NCBI GenBank assembly: GCA_947460975.1 | Contig: CANHGO010000001.1 | Location: 558,001-622,000, forward strand | Source: Cytophagaceae bacterium | GTDB taxonomy: Bacteria; Bacteroidota; Bacteroidia; Cytophagales; Spirosomataceae | Reading direction: 5' to 3' | Length of the DNA stretch: 64,000 nt | Part shown: piece by piece, positions 16,484 through 25,141 of the stretch | Layout: each line of letters begins with the position of its first letter | How positions within the stretch are numbered: the first letter of the stretch is position 1 | Position numbers and translations under genes: made by a program | The notes under the pieces: generated by a model | Told to the model about the DNA's origin: nothing | What the model saw: only the letters and a program-made list of their open reading frames with translations | Databases searched by the model: none

Positions 16484-18606
16484 GACAACGTTTGATAAAC
16501 CAAAAAAGCAGATAAATATGCTAATGCGGTCATGTATCCGAATTGAATCAACGGATATTTCCACGATTTAGTTTCTCGGTAGGTCGTTGCCAGCGTACTC
16601 ATGCATTGCATGGCGAATGCATAGAAAATCAGCAAAGAAAATCCTAAAGCCATATCGTACATCGGTTTCCCTGTTTGGGGATTTATCTCGGCGCGCATTC
16701 TGTTTTTAATCGTCGCATTTTCATTGTCGATTTCTCCCCCTAAACTGTAAATGGTCGACATCGTTCCCACAAATACTTCACGGGCAGCAAAAGAGGTAAT
16801 CAGTGCTATGCCAATTTTCCAATCATAGCCCAAAGGCCTAATAGCCGGTTCGATAAACTTACCAAAATGACCCGCATAGGAATTTTCTAATTTTTCACCG
16901 GCAATTTTATTACTCAGTTCAACACCTGATAAATTCGGATTTTGAATTTTAATTCGGCTCGTCGCATCCTCCATACTATTTCCAGGACCATAGCTGGCTA
17001 ATACCCATAAGATAATCGAAATAGCTACAATGACTTTACCTGCTTCAAAAACAAAAGCCTTCACATTATTCAAAATTGTGTAGCTCACATGCTTAAATCG
17101 CGGCCCTTTATACGTGGGCAATTCCATGATGAAGTAACTCTTTTCCTTCGCCTTAAGAATCAATTTCATGATATAGGCTGAAAACAATGCCATAAAAAAT
17201 CCGAGCAAATACAAGATAAATAACACCAATCCTTGTAAGTTGAAAAGCCCAAATAAGGTATTTTTTTCAGGAACCACCAAGGCAATCAACACGGTGTAAA
17301 TTGGCAATCGCGCAGAACATGACATCAAAGGTGTCACCAAAATAGTAATCAAACGATCTTTCCTAGACCCGATCGACCGAGTACTCATAATGGCAGGCAC
17401 GGCACAGGCCACACTTGACAGAAGGGGAACGACCGACTTCCCATTTAATCCAAATCGGCGCATTAATTTATCCATGATAAACATCACCCGAGACATATAT
17501 CCCGTTTCCTCCAACATAGAAATGAAGAAAAATAAGAAGGCTATTTGAGGAATAAAAATCAAAACACCACCGATTCCCGCAATTAATCCATCGGTTAATA
17601 ATCCCCTAAATGTCGATTCCGGAAGTATGCCTTTCAACCAATCATTTAATAAAGCTACTCCAGCATCGATGGCATCCATCGGATAAGTGGCCCACGTAAA
17701 AACGGCTTGAAACATGACAAATAAAATCGCCAAAAAGAACAAATATCCACCTACAGGATGTAGAAATAATTTATCTAATCGGTCTGTCCAGGTCTTTACC
17801 GGTGGCGCATCCCATTGTCGATTTAAATTAATCACACAACGATCGACCACCTCCGTTAAAAACTCGTAGCGCTTGACCGTTTCGGCCGACTTATATTTTT
17901 TGGGTTCAAAACTATGTTTGACCATGATTTGATCCAATGCTGCACACTGAGCTTTGGTAAACATTTTCATTCGATCATGTTCCATTAGCCAAAGTAAACA
18001 CCGGTAAGGATCAACCTCTCCAAAAGCCGACTGAATCTCAGTGATCAACTCATCCGATACGGGAAGAGGCAAGCCATCATTGGATGCAAATCGATTTTCT
18101 AACGTTTTTTGAACCGATAATTTTAATCCGTTCACCCCAATCCCTTTTTTAGCATTTACCTCCGCCACCTCAACACTTAGCTCCCGAGCTAACTTGATCG
18201 AGTTGATCACATAGCCTTCATTTTCCGCTACATCAATCATGTTGAGAGCCAAAACGGTTGGAATTCCCAAGTCACGAACTTGAGAAAAAAGCAATAAATT
18301 TCGCTTTAAATTAGATGCATCTGCTACGACAATAGCCATATCTGGATAATCAGGATGTGCCGGATTGCCCAAAATATTAATCACTAATTCCTCGTCGATG
18401 GACTTTGGATAAATACTATATATTCCTGGTAAATCTAAAATCTCAATTTGATTTTTTGGACCTAATTCCCATATTCCGGTTAATTTATCCATGGTCACGC
18501 CAGGGAAATTTCCCGTTTTTTGACGTAGGCCAGTCAATGTGTTGAACAAGGACGACTTCCCCGCATTTGGGTTTCCAATCAATGCTATTTTAGGGATTTT
18601 AGCCAA
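16480..18606 (-). CDS. feoB: Ferrous iron transport GTPase FeoB (TTG start)
   Basis: This 708-residue inner-membrane protein imports Fe(II). The N-terminal G domain shows GNPNAGKSSLFN at 11-22, a G3 DLPGIYS near 59 and a G4 LNMID near 120. After a guanine-dissociation-inhibitor region the membrane part shows two Gate repeats (SCARLPIYTVL and FVGTMSTIYS) and a cysteine in SVACAVPAIM. No ATG exists near the N-terminus; TTG 18606, one base after the feoA stop (TAA-A-TTG), gives MAKIPKIALIGNPN, a normal FeoB beginning. It is an operon with feoA. Confidence 0.96.
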   Translation of the reverse strand: MAKIPKIALIGNPNAGKSSLFNTLTGLRQKTGNFPGVTMDKLTGIWELGPKNQIEILDLPGIYSIYPKSIDEELVINILGNPAHPDYPDMAIVVADASNLKRNLLLFSQVRDLGIPTVLALNMIDVAENEGYVINSIKLARELSVEVAEVNAKKGIGVNGLKLSVQKTLENRFASNDGLPLPVSDELITEIQSAFGEVDPYRCLLWLMEHDRMKMFTKAQCAALDQIMVKHSFEPKKYKSAETVKRYEFLTEVVDRCVINLNRQWDAPPVKTWTDRLDKLFLHPVGGYLFFLAILFVMFQAVFTWATYPMDAIDAGVALLNDWLKGILPESTFRGLLTDGLIAGIGGVLIFIPQIAFLFFFISMLEETGYMSRVMFIMDKLMRRFGLNGKSVVPLLSSVACAVPAIMSTRSIGSRKDRLITILVTPLMSCSARLPIYTVLIALVVPEKNTLFGLFNLQGLVLFILYLLGFFMALFSAYIMKLILKAKEKSYFIMELPTYKGPRFKHVSYTILNNVKAFVFEAGKVIVAISIILWVLASYGPGNSMEDATSRIKIQNPNLSGVELSNKIAGEKLENSYAGHFGKFIEPAIRPLGYDWKIGIALITSFAAREVFVGTMSTIYSLGGEIDNENATIKNRMRAEINPQTGKPMYDMALGFSLLIFYAFAMQCMSTLATTYRETKSWKYPLIQFGYMTALAYLSAFLVYQTLS

Positions 18607-18607
18607 T

Positions 18608-18832
18608 TTACTTATGATTAATTAGGATGGTGGCTGCCTCTTCTCTTCGCATCGATAAAGTATAGCCTGAAACTTTAATGGCAATAGGATCGCCAAATGG
18701 AGCATGATGCGTTAAAATAACTTCTGTACCTGGCAAACAACCCATTTCTAATAATTTTAAGGAAAGTTTTTCATCCGTAAAACCTGAAATAAACCCATGA
18801 TCTCCAATACCCAAATCTGCAACTGTACGCAT
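18608..18832 (-). CDS. feoA: Ferrous iron transport protein A
   Basis: This 74-residue SH3-like protein is required for FeoB-dependent Fe(II) uptake. It has the family pattern: MGCLPGTEVILTHHAPFGDPI in the middle and ALKVSGYTLSMRREEA-like C-terminal strands (here IAIKVSGYTLSMRREEA). It is the first gene of feoAB and lies one base before the feoB start. A -7 box is 44 bases upstream. I could not identify a convincing Fur box. Confidence 0.93.
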   Translation of the reverse strand: MRTVADLGIGDHGFISGFTDEKLSLKLLEMGCLPGTEVILTHHAPFGDPIAIKVSGYTLSMRREEAATILINHK

Positions 18833-18875
18833 ATAGAACTAAGCTCTCCTATTTAGAATTATTCAAAATTAGCTA

Positions 18876-18883
18876 CAAATGTA
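18876..18883 (-). promoter_or_regulatory. Candidate -7 box for feoAB
   Basis: On the minus strand TACATTTG matches TAnnTTTG, 43 bases upstream of the feoA ATG. A second match, TAATTTTG, lies at 18871-18864 on the same strand. Neither has a good -33 TTG. Confidence 0.45.
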
Positions 18884-19050
18884 CTAAGTATATCTGAGCT
18901 AAAAAATGATCGAGTAGAGATTTAATTTGATGTTTAATGCGGAATGATTCAAATCAACGGATTTACGATTAATCCCAGGGTAAAATACTTGCATAATATT
19001 CCTTAAAGCAAATTTTCTGTCGTAAATTGCGGGTCCTATTAGATTTATTC

Positions 19051-19719
19051 ATGCTAATTAACGAGATACGCGTGTTGGTTAAAAAAGAAATCCAAATGGA
19101 ATGGCGTCAGAAATACGCGATTCATGGATTACTGTTGTATTTGGCCTCCACTATATTTGTTTGTTATCTATCATTTAAGGCTAAGCAACAAGCCATTAAT
19201 CCTATCACTTGGAATACTTTATTTTGGCTTATTATCTTATTTATAGCCGTCAATGCCATCGGTAAAAGTTTCACCCAAGAATCAAAACAGCGCAATATAT
19301 TTTATTATTCGATTGTAAGCCCAGAAGCGGTCATCTACTCGAAAATTTTCTACAATGCGCTAGTGATGGTCGGCATTTCGTTTGTAGGCATTGTATTTTA
19401 TTCTTGGGTCATGGGCAATCCAGTGGGGAATTTACCTTTGTATCTTGTCTCATTGCTATTAGGATCTATTGGTTTTTCAGCTACTTTGACGATGGTTGCT
19501 GGAATCGCTGTACAAGGTGAAAATTCGGCCACACTGATGTCGGTCCTAAGTTTTCCCATCATCATTCCACTCTTATTGCTCTTACTTAAACTTTCAAAAA
19601 GTGCAATGGATGGAATATCCATGCAGGAGAATTGGGATGAAATGGCTACTTTGGCCTCTTTAGACGTAATTGTTATAGTATTATCAGGAATTTTATTCCC
19701 CTATATATGGAGACATTAA
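19051..19719 (+). CDS. ccmB: Heme exporter/cytochrome c maturation protein CcmB
   Basis: The ATG at 19051 gives 222 residues with six predicted membrane segments. The N-terminus LINEIRVLVKKEIQMEWRQKYAIHG is the typical cytoplasmic CcmB lead-in. FTQESKQRNIFYYSIVSPEAVIYSK is the conserved loop. CcmB is the ABC permease of the CcmABCD complex, which releases holo-CcmE. It opens ccmBCDEF. The partner ATPase gene ccmA is not next to it: upstream lies feoA, divergently oriented. A TTG at 19027 is in frame but unlikely to be the start. It overlaps ccmC by 13 bases. Confidence 0.9.
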   Translation: MLINEIRVLVKKEIQMEWRQKYAIHGLLLYLASTIFVCYLSFKAKQQAINPITWNTLFWLIILFIAVNAIGKSFTQESKQRNIFYYSIVSPEAVIYSKIFYNALVMVGISFVGIVFYSWVMGNPVGNLPLYLVSLLLGSIGFSATLTMVAGIAVQGENSATLMSVLSFPIIIPLLLLLLKLSKSAMDGISMQENWDEMATLASLDVIVIVLSGILFPYIWRH

Positions 19720-20381
19720 AAAAGAATTATTGGAAAATAGCCTGTATGCTACTTTTAATCTACACGATTTGGGCAGGATTTATGGGGAAAGTGCCCCGAC
19801 AAGCCATTCTAAATGAAACCGTGAGAAATTTATATTTTCATGTCACGATGTGGTTTACCATGATTTTTTTATTGGGAACCTCGGTATACCATTCGATTCA
19901 ATACCTTCGAAAATCAGACATCAAAAGTGATCTCATTTCCAATGCCTATGTAGAGACCGGTTTGGTTTTTGCTACTTTAGGTCTGGTCACAGGTAGTCTT
20001 TGGGCGAAATTTACGTGGGGAGATTGGTGGACCAACGACCCAAAATTAAATTCGGTTGCCATCGGTCTATTAATTTATTTGGCCTATGGCTTAGTACGTT
20101 CCTCCATGCCAGATGAACAGCAAAAAGCAAGAATATCAAATGTTTATAATATTTTTGCCTTTGTTATTTTCATGATTTTGATTTGGATATTGCCTCGTAT
20201 GACCGATTCATTGCATCCCGGAAATGGAGGAAATCCAGGATTTTCAAAATATGATTTAGATTCCAATATGCGATTGGTCTTTTACCCGGCGATTATCGCT
20301 TGGACCCTATTAGGCTATTGGATCGTAAACCTTAGAATTCGAATTAAAAAACTTGCACATTTAATATCAGAAAACGAATAG
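19707..20381 (+). CDS. ccmC: Cytochrome c maturation protein CcmC (heme-handling permease)
   Basis: This 224-residue membrane protein has six membrane segments and the tryptophan-rich periplasmic WWD motif WGDWWTNDPKL at about 110-120, flanked by the heme-ligand histidines (LYFHVTMW near 46 and SLHPGN near 172). CcmC loads heme onto CcmE. It starts inside the 3' end of ccmB, and ccmD follows three bases after the stop. Confidence 0.92.
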   Translation: METLKKNYWKIACMLLLIYTIWAGFMGKVPRQAILNETVRNLYFHVTMWFTMIFLLGTSVYHSIQYLRKSDIKSDLISNAYVETGLVFATLGLVTGSLWAKFTWGDWWTNDPKLNSVAIGLLIYLAYGLVRSSMPDEQQKARISNVYNIFAFVIFMILIWILPRMTDSLHPGNGGNPGFSKYDLDSNMRLVFYPAIIAWTLLGYWIVNLRIRIKKLAHLISENE

Positions 20382-20383
20382 AC

Positions 20384-20602
20384 ATGAAATTTTCAAACAC
20401 TTTATTGATTCTTTTAGTTAGCAGTTTTACTTTGATGGCCCAACAAGCCGACATCGAAATGGCGGATCAATTCCGTGCAGATGGAAAAATCTATGTGGTC
20501 ATTTCAGTTGTTTTGCTGATTCTCGTAGGTCTTTTTATCTATCTTTTCAACTTAGACAAAAAAGTTACCCGACTGGAAAAAGAGGTTTCTAAGAACGCTT
20601 AA
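20384..20602 (+). CDS. ccmD: CcmD-like small membrane protein
   Basis: The 72-residue product has an N-terminal hydrophobic leader, one central membrane helix at about 36-54 (IYVVISVVLLILVGLFIYLF) and a short charged cytoplasmic tail with coiled-coil character (LDKKVTRLEKEVS). Its size, topology and place between ccmC and ccmE fit CcmD, which helps release holo-CcmE from CcmC. Sequence conservation of CcmD is weak, so this rests mainly on context. Confidence 0.75.
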   Translation: MKFSNTLLILLVSSFTLMAQQADIEMADQFRADGKIYVVISVVLLILVGLFIYLFNLDKKVTRLEKEVSKNA

Positions 20603-20603
20603 T

Positions 20604-21047
20604 ATGAAAAAAACACATATCATTGGTTTGATTTTAGTGGCCATTGCCATCGGCATTATTTTAATTACGACGGGCGATGCAAGTACCTATGTGGGCTTTG
20701 ATGAAGCAGAAAGAATTTCAAAATCTGACCCATCCCAAAAAGTACATGTCGTAGGAAAACTTAAAAAAGACGCTCAAGGAAAAATCTTAGGCATGATATT
20801 TAATCCCGCCTTGGATGCAAACCGACTAGAATTTACGGTGGAAGATAGTTTAGGTCGTGAAAACCAGGTTATTTATGCCGCTCCCAAACCTCAGGATTTT
20901 GAAAAATCCGAAAAAATTGTTTTGGTCGGAAGCATGAAAGCGGACAAAATATTTTATTGCGACAAGATTCTTTTAAAATGCCCATCCAAATATCAAGAGG
21001 GCAAAATTTCTGCAGATTCAAGCGCTTCATTTGAAGTGAAAAAATAA
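20604..21047 (+). CDS. ccmE: Heme chaperone CcmE, Cys-type (CxxxY)
   Basis: This 147-residue protein has one N-terminal membrane anchor (residues 5-22) and a periplasmic OB-fold domain. CcmE normally binds heme covalently through a histidine in HxxxY. Here the corresponding motif is C-P-S-K-Y at residues 126-130, so cysteine replaces histidine. Such CxxxY variants are known in archaea, some sulfate reducers and other lineages and are thought to use a modified system I. The gene sits two bases after ccmD and two before ccmF. Confidence 0.92.
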   Translation: MKKTHIIGLILVAIAIGIILITTGDASTYVGFDEAERISKSDPSQKVHVVGKLKKDAQGKILGMIFNPALDANRLEFTVEDSLGRENQVIYAAPKPQDFEKSEKIVLVGSMKADKIFYCDKILLKCPSKYQEGKISADSSASFEVKK

Positions 21048-21049
21048 AT

Positions 21050-23599
21050 ATGATACACGAAAATATTGGCACTACGGGTCATTTAATGGTAATTGGGTCA
21101 TTTGTAACGGCCGCTTTAGCCACATTTTCATACTTTAAAGCAACTCAGTCGACCGACGAGCTCGCTGAAAATGATTGGAAAAAAACAGCAAGAGCCTTAT
21201 TTATCATTCACTTATTTTTAGTGATTGGCGTGGCGACTAGCCTTTTTGTCATTATCTACAATCACTATTTTGAATACCATTACGCATTCACTCATTCTTC
21301 GTTAGCACTGCCCACCATGTTCATGATTTCATGCTATTGGGAAGGCCAAGAAGGCTCATTTTTACTATGGATATTCTGGCAAGCTATTTTAGGGGTGATT
21401 TTAATGATCAAAAATCCAAAATGGGAATCGCCCGTAATGACTGTTTTTGCCCTCGTGCAAACCTTTTTGACTTCCATGATTTTAGGTGTCATTATTCCAT
21501 GGATCGATTTGAAAATCGGATCTTCACCGTTTCTTTTGTTGAGAGAGGCGCAGCCCGACTTACCTGTCTGGAGTTTACAGCCTAATTTCATTCCAAAAGA
21601 TGGGCGAGGCCTAAATCCTTTGCTGCAGAATTATTGGATGGTGATTCATCCGCCAACACTCTTTTTAGGATTTGCTTTGACACTTGTTCCGTTTGCTTAT
21701 TTAATCGCTGGACTTTGGAAAAACAAGTTGACCGAATGGATAAAACCTGCTTTGCCTTGGGCTGCTTTTTCAGCTGCCATTTTAGGGATTGGAATTACTA
21801 TGGGTGCGTATTGGGCTTATGAGACATTAAATTTTGGAGGATATTGGAATTGGGATCCGGTAGAAAACGCCTCTTTTGTCCCATGGCTCGTTTTAATTGG
21901 CGCCATTCATACCATGATTGCCTATCGGAATTCAAGTGCAGCCTTAAAAACTTCCATAATTTTGGTCATCTCGACTTTTATTTTGGTCCTTTATTCCACT
22001 TTTTTAAACAGGTCTGGGGTACTAGGAAATGCCTCGGTTCACTCTTTTACGGATTTAGGCCTTTCGGGCCAACTCCTAATCTACATGTTCACATTTTTAA
22101 TTGTGGCCATAATTTTAGCAGCTTACCGATGGAAAAGTTTACCCAAGGATGAAAAAGAAATTGGCATTTACCATAAGGAATTTTGGATTTTTGTCGGAGC
22201 TTCTGTATTGACTTTATCGGCGTTCCAACTCATTTTTACGACGTCCATTCCCGTATACAATAAAATTGCTGAGGCCTTTGGCATGGTTTCAAATATAGCT
22301 TTGCCTGCCGATCAAGTTGCACATTACAGTAAAATTCAAATTTGGATATTTATTGCGGTTGCACTTTTAAGCGGGGTAGGCCAATATGTATGGTGGGGGA
22401 AATTAAAACAATCTACTTCATTTAAGCCACTCTATTCTTCACTTTTGATTTCAGTTTTATTAACTGTAATTGTCATTAATTTCGAAAAGGTTTATGAAAT
22501 CCCGTACATCGCTTTATTATGGAGCGGGCTTTTTTCATTAGTCGCGAATGGCCAAATATTGTGGTTTTTAACGAAGCAAAAATTCTCCATTGCCGGAGGC
22601 GCACTCTCCCATGTAGGTCTGGCGATTATGATTATAGGCGTTTTGTTTTCGTCTGGCTATTCCAAAGTTGTTTCACTCAATCGATCTGGCTTTGCTATCT
22701 CCAATAAAGTAGAGCAATTCACCAAGGATGACAATAAAGAAAACAAGGAAAATCTGCCGCTTTGGTTAGGTCAAGGAGCACAAATGCAGGATTATCTTGT
22801 TACCTACAAGGGTAGAAAAATTGAATTAAGAGGGAAGCCTGGTTATTTTAATCGCAAAGATTTTGACATCATTGAAGGAGATTTTCATGCAGTTGCTTTA
22901 AAAAATATTGAAAAAGAAGGGCAATCCATCGCTAAAAAAGGAGATACCCTAACGGTAGAACCGGAAAACAATTATTACGAATTGGAGTTTAAAAACGCAG
23001 AAGGCAAAATTGTATCCTTGTTTCCTCGTTGGCAAATGAATCCCAAAATGGGAACCGCCATTTCGCCTGATGTGAAACACGCTTGGGGCCACGATATTTA
23101 TACCTATGTATCATTAGATCCACGACTTGCCGCAGATGCTGGATCAGAAAAACAATGGAGTCAAACCGTCGATGCGACGGTGTCTATCGGAGACACCTTA
23201 TTCTTAAATGATTTTGTAGCTGTTTTGATGGATGTTACCCGCGTCACTAATGTGGAAAATGTAGTACTGGGTCCCAATGATGCAGCCGTTCGTGCTAACT
23301 TTAATGTTTTGGGAAAGAATTTTCAGCAGTTCCAACTAGCTCCTACGTTTATTATCAAAGATCGGATGGTGGCTATGCCCGCATTTGAAAGTGAAGAAAC
23401 GGGGATAAAAATTAAGTTTACTGCCATAAATCCACAAACTCAGGAATTTAGTTTTTCTTATAATACAACCCAACAAGATTTAATTATCATTAAAGCGATA
23501 GAGAAGCCTTATATAAATTTAGTTTGGGTGGGATCTATTTTGATATTTATTGGCTTATTTGTCTCTACATTTAGGAGGACAGAAAAAATGATTGCCTAA
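21050..23599 (+). CDS. ccmF: Cytochrome c-type biogenesis protein CcmF
   Basis: This 849-residue protein is the heme lyase core of system I, joining heme from CcmE to apocytochrome c. It has many membrane segments, the WWD signature GGYWNWDPVENASFVPWL at about 263-280, HPPTLFLGF near 200, and heme-ligand histidines in the adjoining loops (NASVHSF). The C-terminal third is a large periplasmic region before a last membrane helix. It is longer than the E. coli protein, as in other Bacteroidota. ccmH and ccmG are not found beside it. Confidence 0.95.
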   Translation: MIHENIGTTGHLMVIGSFVTAALATFSYFKATQSTDELAENDWKKTARALFIIHLFLVIGVATSLFVIIYNHYFEYHYAFTHSSLALPTMFMISCYWEGQEGSFLLWIFWQAILGVILMIKNPKWESPVMTVFALVQTFLTSMILGVIIPWIDLKIGSSPFLLLREAQPDLPVWSLQPNFIPKDGRGLNPLLQNYWMVIHPPTLFLGFALTLVPFAYLIAGLWKNKLTEWIKPALPWAAFSAAILGIGITMGAYWAYETLNFGGYWNWDPVENASFVPWLVLIGAIHTMIAYRNSSAALKTSIILVISTFILVLYSTFLNRSGVLGNASVHSFTDLGLSGQLLIYMFTFLIVAIILAAYRWKSLPKDEKEIGIYHKEFWIFVGASVLTLSAFQLIFTTSIPVYNKIAEAFGMVSNIALPADQVAHYSKIQIWIFIAVALLSGVGQYVWWGKLKQSTSFKPLYSSLLISVLLTVIVINFEKVYEIPYIALLWSGLFSLVANGQILWFLTKQKFSIAGGALSHVGLAIMIIGVLFSSGYSKVVSLNRSGFAISNKVEQFTKDDNKENKENLPLWLGQGAQMQDYLVTYKGRKIELRGKPGYFNRKDFDIIEGDFHAVALKNIEKEGQSIAKKGDTLTVEPENNYYELEFKNAEGKIVSLFPRWQMNPKMGTAISPDVKHAWGHDIYTYVSLDPRLAADAGSEKQWSQTVDATVSIGDTLFLNDFVAVLMDVTRVTNVENVVLGPNDAAVRANFNVLGKNFQQFQLAPTFIIKDRMVAMPAFESEETGIKIKFTAINPQTQEFSFSYNTTQQDLIIIKAIEKPYINLVWVGSILIFIGLFVSTFRRTEKMIA

Positions 23600-23600
23600 T

Positions 23601-23828
23601 ATGGGTAAAAAAGAAATTTTAAGTTTAGCGGCCGGGATTGGGTTTTTCATTATTTGGATCATCGATCTAAATTCTCCAGTGCCCAAAGATATTCAGGGCC
23701 ATTTCTGGTCTGAAATATTTTATCATTACGGTTGGCTCATGTATTGCGTCGCCTGCCTTTTTTACTTTCAGTATTCAAAAAATGAACGATTGAAAAAAGA
23801 AGACTCACAGAAATCAAATAAGAAATAA
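23601..23828 (+). CDS. Small two-helix membrane protein downstream of ccmF
   Basis: The ATG at 23601, one base after the ccmF stop, gives 75 residues. Two hydrophobic segments (about 8-22 and 43-58) frame a short loop with NSPVPKDIQGHF and a HYGW motif, and the tail is lysine-rich. I do not recognise a family. Its tight spacing to ccmF and the histidine-containing loop suggest a role with the cytochrome c maturation machinery, but this is only inference. Confidence 0.6.
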   Translation: MGKKEILSLAAGIGFFIIWIIDLNSPVPKDIQGHFWSEIFYHYGWLMYCVACLFYFQYSKNERLKKEDSQKSNKK

Positions 23829-23838
23829 ATTGGATTCA

Positions 23839-25131
23839 ATGGCCGACATACAAACGCCTCAATACGTAGGAATCATCTTAGCCATGGTTTTTTCAGCATT
23901 TTTTTCTGGGGTGGAAATGGCTTTTGTCTCGTCCAACAAACTATATTTTGAACTTAAGGCGAAGCAAAACATCTTAAGTGCCAAGATCATTGCTCATTTC
24001 AATCAAAGCCCATCTCAATTTATTGGAACGATGTTAATCGGCAACACACTTTCATTAGTGGCCTATGGCATATTCATGGAAGAGTTTTTGCATCACCTGA
24101 TTTTGGCCAATTTACCTTGGATTACGAATGAAATTATTGCCAGACTTATCGCATCAATCGTCGCGACCATAATTATATTAACCACGTCTGAATTTACCCC
24201 AAAAAGTATCTTTTTGATAAATCCTGATGCCATTCTAGAATTTTTAGCCATTCCTATTTGGATCATAAATACGCTGATGTTCCCTTTAGTCTGGCTGACC
24301 GTAGGATTGTCAAAATGGTTTATTACTCGGGTATTACGTTTAAGCTATTCGGAAGAAAAACCGGCCTTTGGATTAACCGACTTAAACCACTACTTGCAAA
24401 ATTTAAATCGAAAGGTTTCCACCGAAGAAGAAAACGAGGTAGATACAAAAATCTTTCATAATGCATTAGAGTTTAAGCAAGTCAAAGTGCGCGATTGCAT
24501 GATTCCCCGAACAGAAATTACGGCCATCGAAATAGAGGAAGGTATCGAGGGACTCAAAAAAGTATTTATTGAAAGTGGCCATTCAAAGGTTTTAGTGTAT
24601 AAAGAAACCCTGGAAGAGGTGGTTGGATACTGTCACTCGTTGGCCTTATTCAAAAAGCCAAAAGACATTCAAAGCATCCTTACTTCCATTCCCATCGTTC
24701 CCGAGGCCATGCCCGCGAATGATCTCATGTTAAAATTTTCCAAAGAAAGAAAGTCATTAGCGATCGTGGTCGATGAATTTGGAAGTACCTCAGGTCTGGT
24801 CAGCATGGAGGATGTGATGGAACAAATTTTTGGTGAAATTCAAGATGAGTTTGATGATACCGAGGATTGGATCGAAAAGCGACTGGACGACCATACCTTC
24901 ATCCTTTCTGGACGCCATGAAATTGATTATTTAAATGAAAAATATAACTGGAATCTTCCTGAGGGCGATTACGAGACCCTTGGCGGGATGTTAATCCATC
25001 TTTACGAAGATATTCCAGCTGTCAATGAAGTCATTACTTTGTCTGCCTTTCAGTTTCAAATCATGACGGTAACAGATGCTCGGATTGATACTGTAAAAGT
25101 CATCATTTCTGGCAAACCCATATCTAAATAA
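23839..25131 (+). CDS. CNNM/CBS-domain membrane protein, GldE-like
   Basis: The ATG at 23839 gives 430 residues. The N-terminal DUF21/CNNM membrane domain (about 10-190) includes FFSGVEMAFVSSNKL and NTLSLVAYG. Two CBS repeats follow (MIPRTEITAIE near 220; MEDVMEQIFGEIQDE near 330) and then a CorC_HlyC transporter-associated domain (about 340-425, with GDYETLGGML). In Bacteroidota this architecture includes GldE, a gliding/T9SS-associated protein, as well as general metal-ion exporters annotated as hemolysins. I cannot separate the two from sequence alone. Confidence 0.82.
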   Translation: MADIQTPQYVGIILAMVFSAFFSGVEMAFVSSNKLYFELKAKQNILSAKIIAHFNQSPSQFIGTMLIGNTLSLVAYGIFMEEFLHHLILANLPWITNEIIARLIASIVATIIILTTSEFTPKSIFLINPDAILEFLAIPIWIINTLMFPLVWLTVGLSKWFITRVLRLSYSEEKPAFGLTDLNHYLQNLNRKVSTEEENEVDTKIFHNALEFKQVKVRDCMIPRTEITAIEIEEGIEGLKKVFIESGHSKVLVYKETLEEVVGYCHSLALFKKPKDIQSILTSIPIVPEAMPANDLMLKFSKERKSLAIVVDEFGSTSGLVSMEDVMEQIFGEIQDEFDDTEDWIEKRLDDHTFILSGRHEIDYLNEKYNWNLPEGDYETLGGMLIHLYEDIPAVNEVITLSAFQFQIMTVTDARIDTVKVIISGKPISK

Positions 25132-25141
25132 TAGGTAGGGT

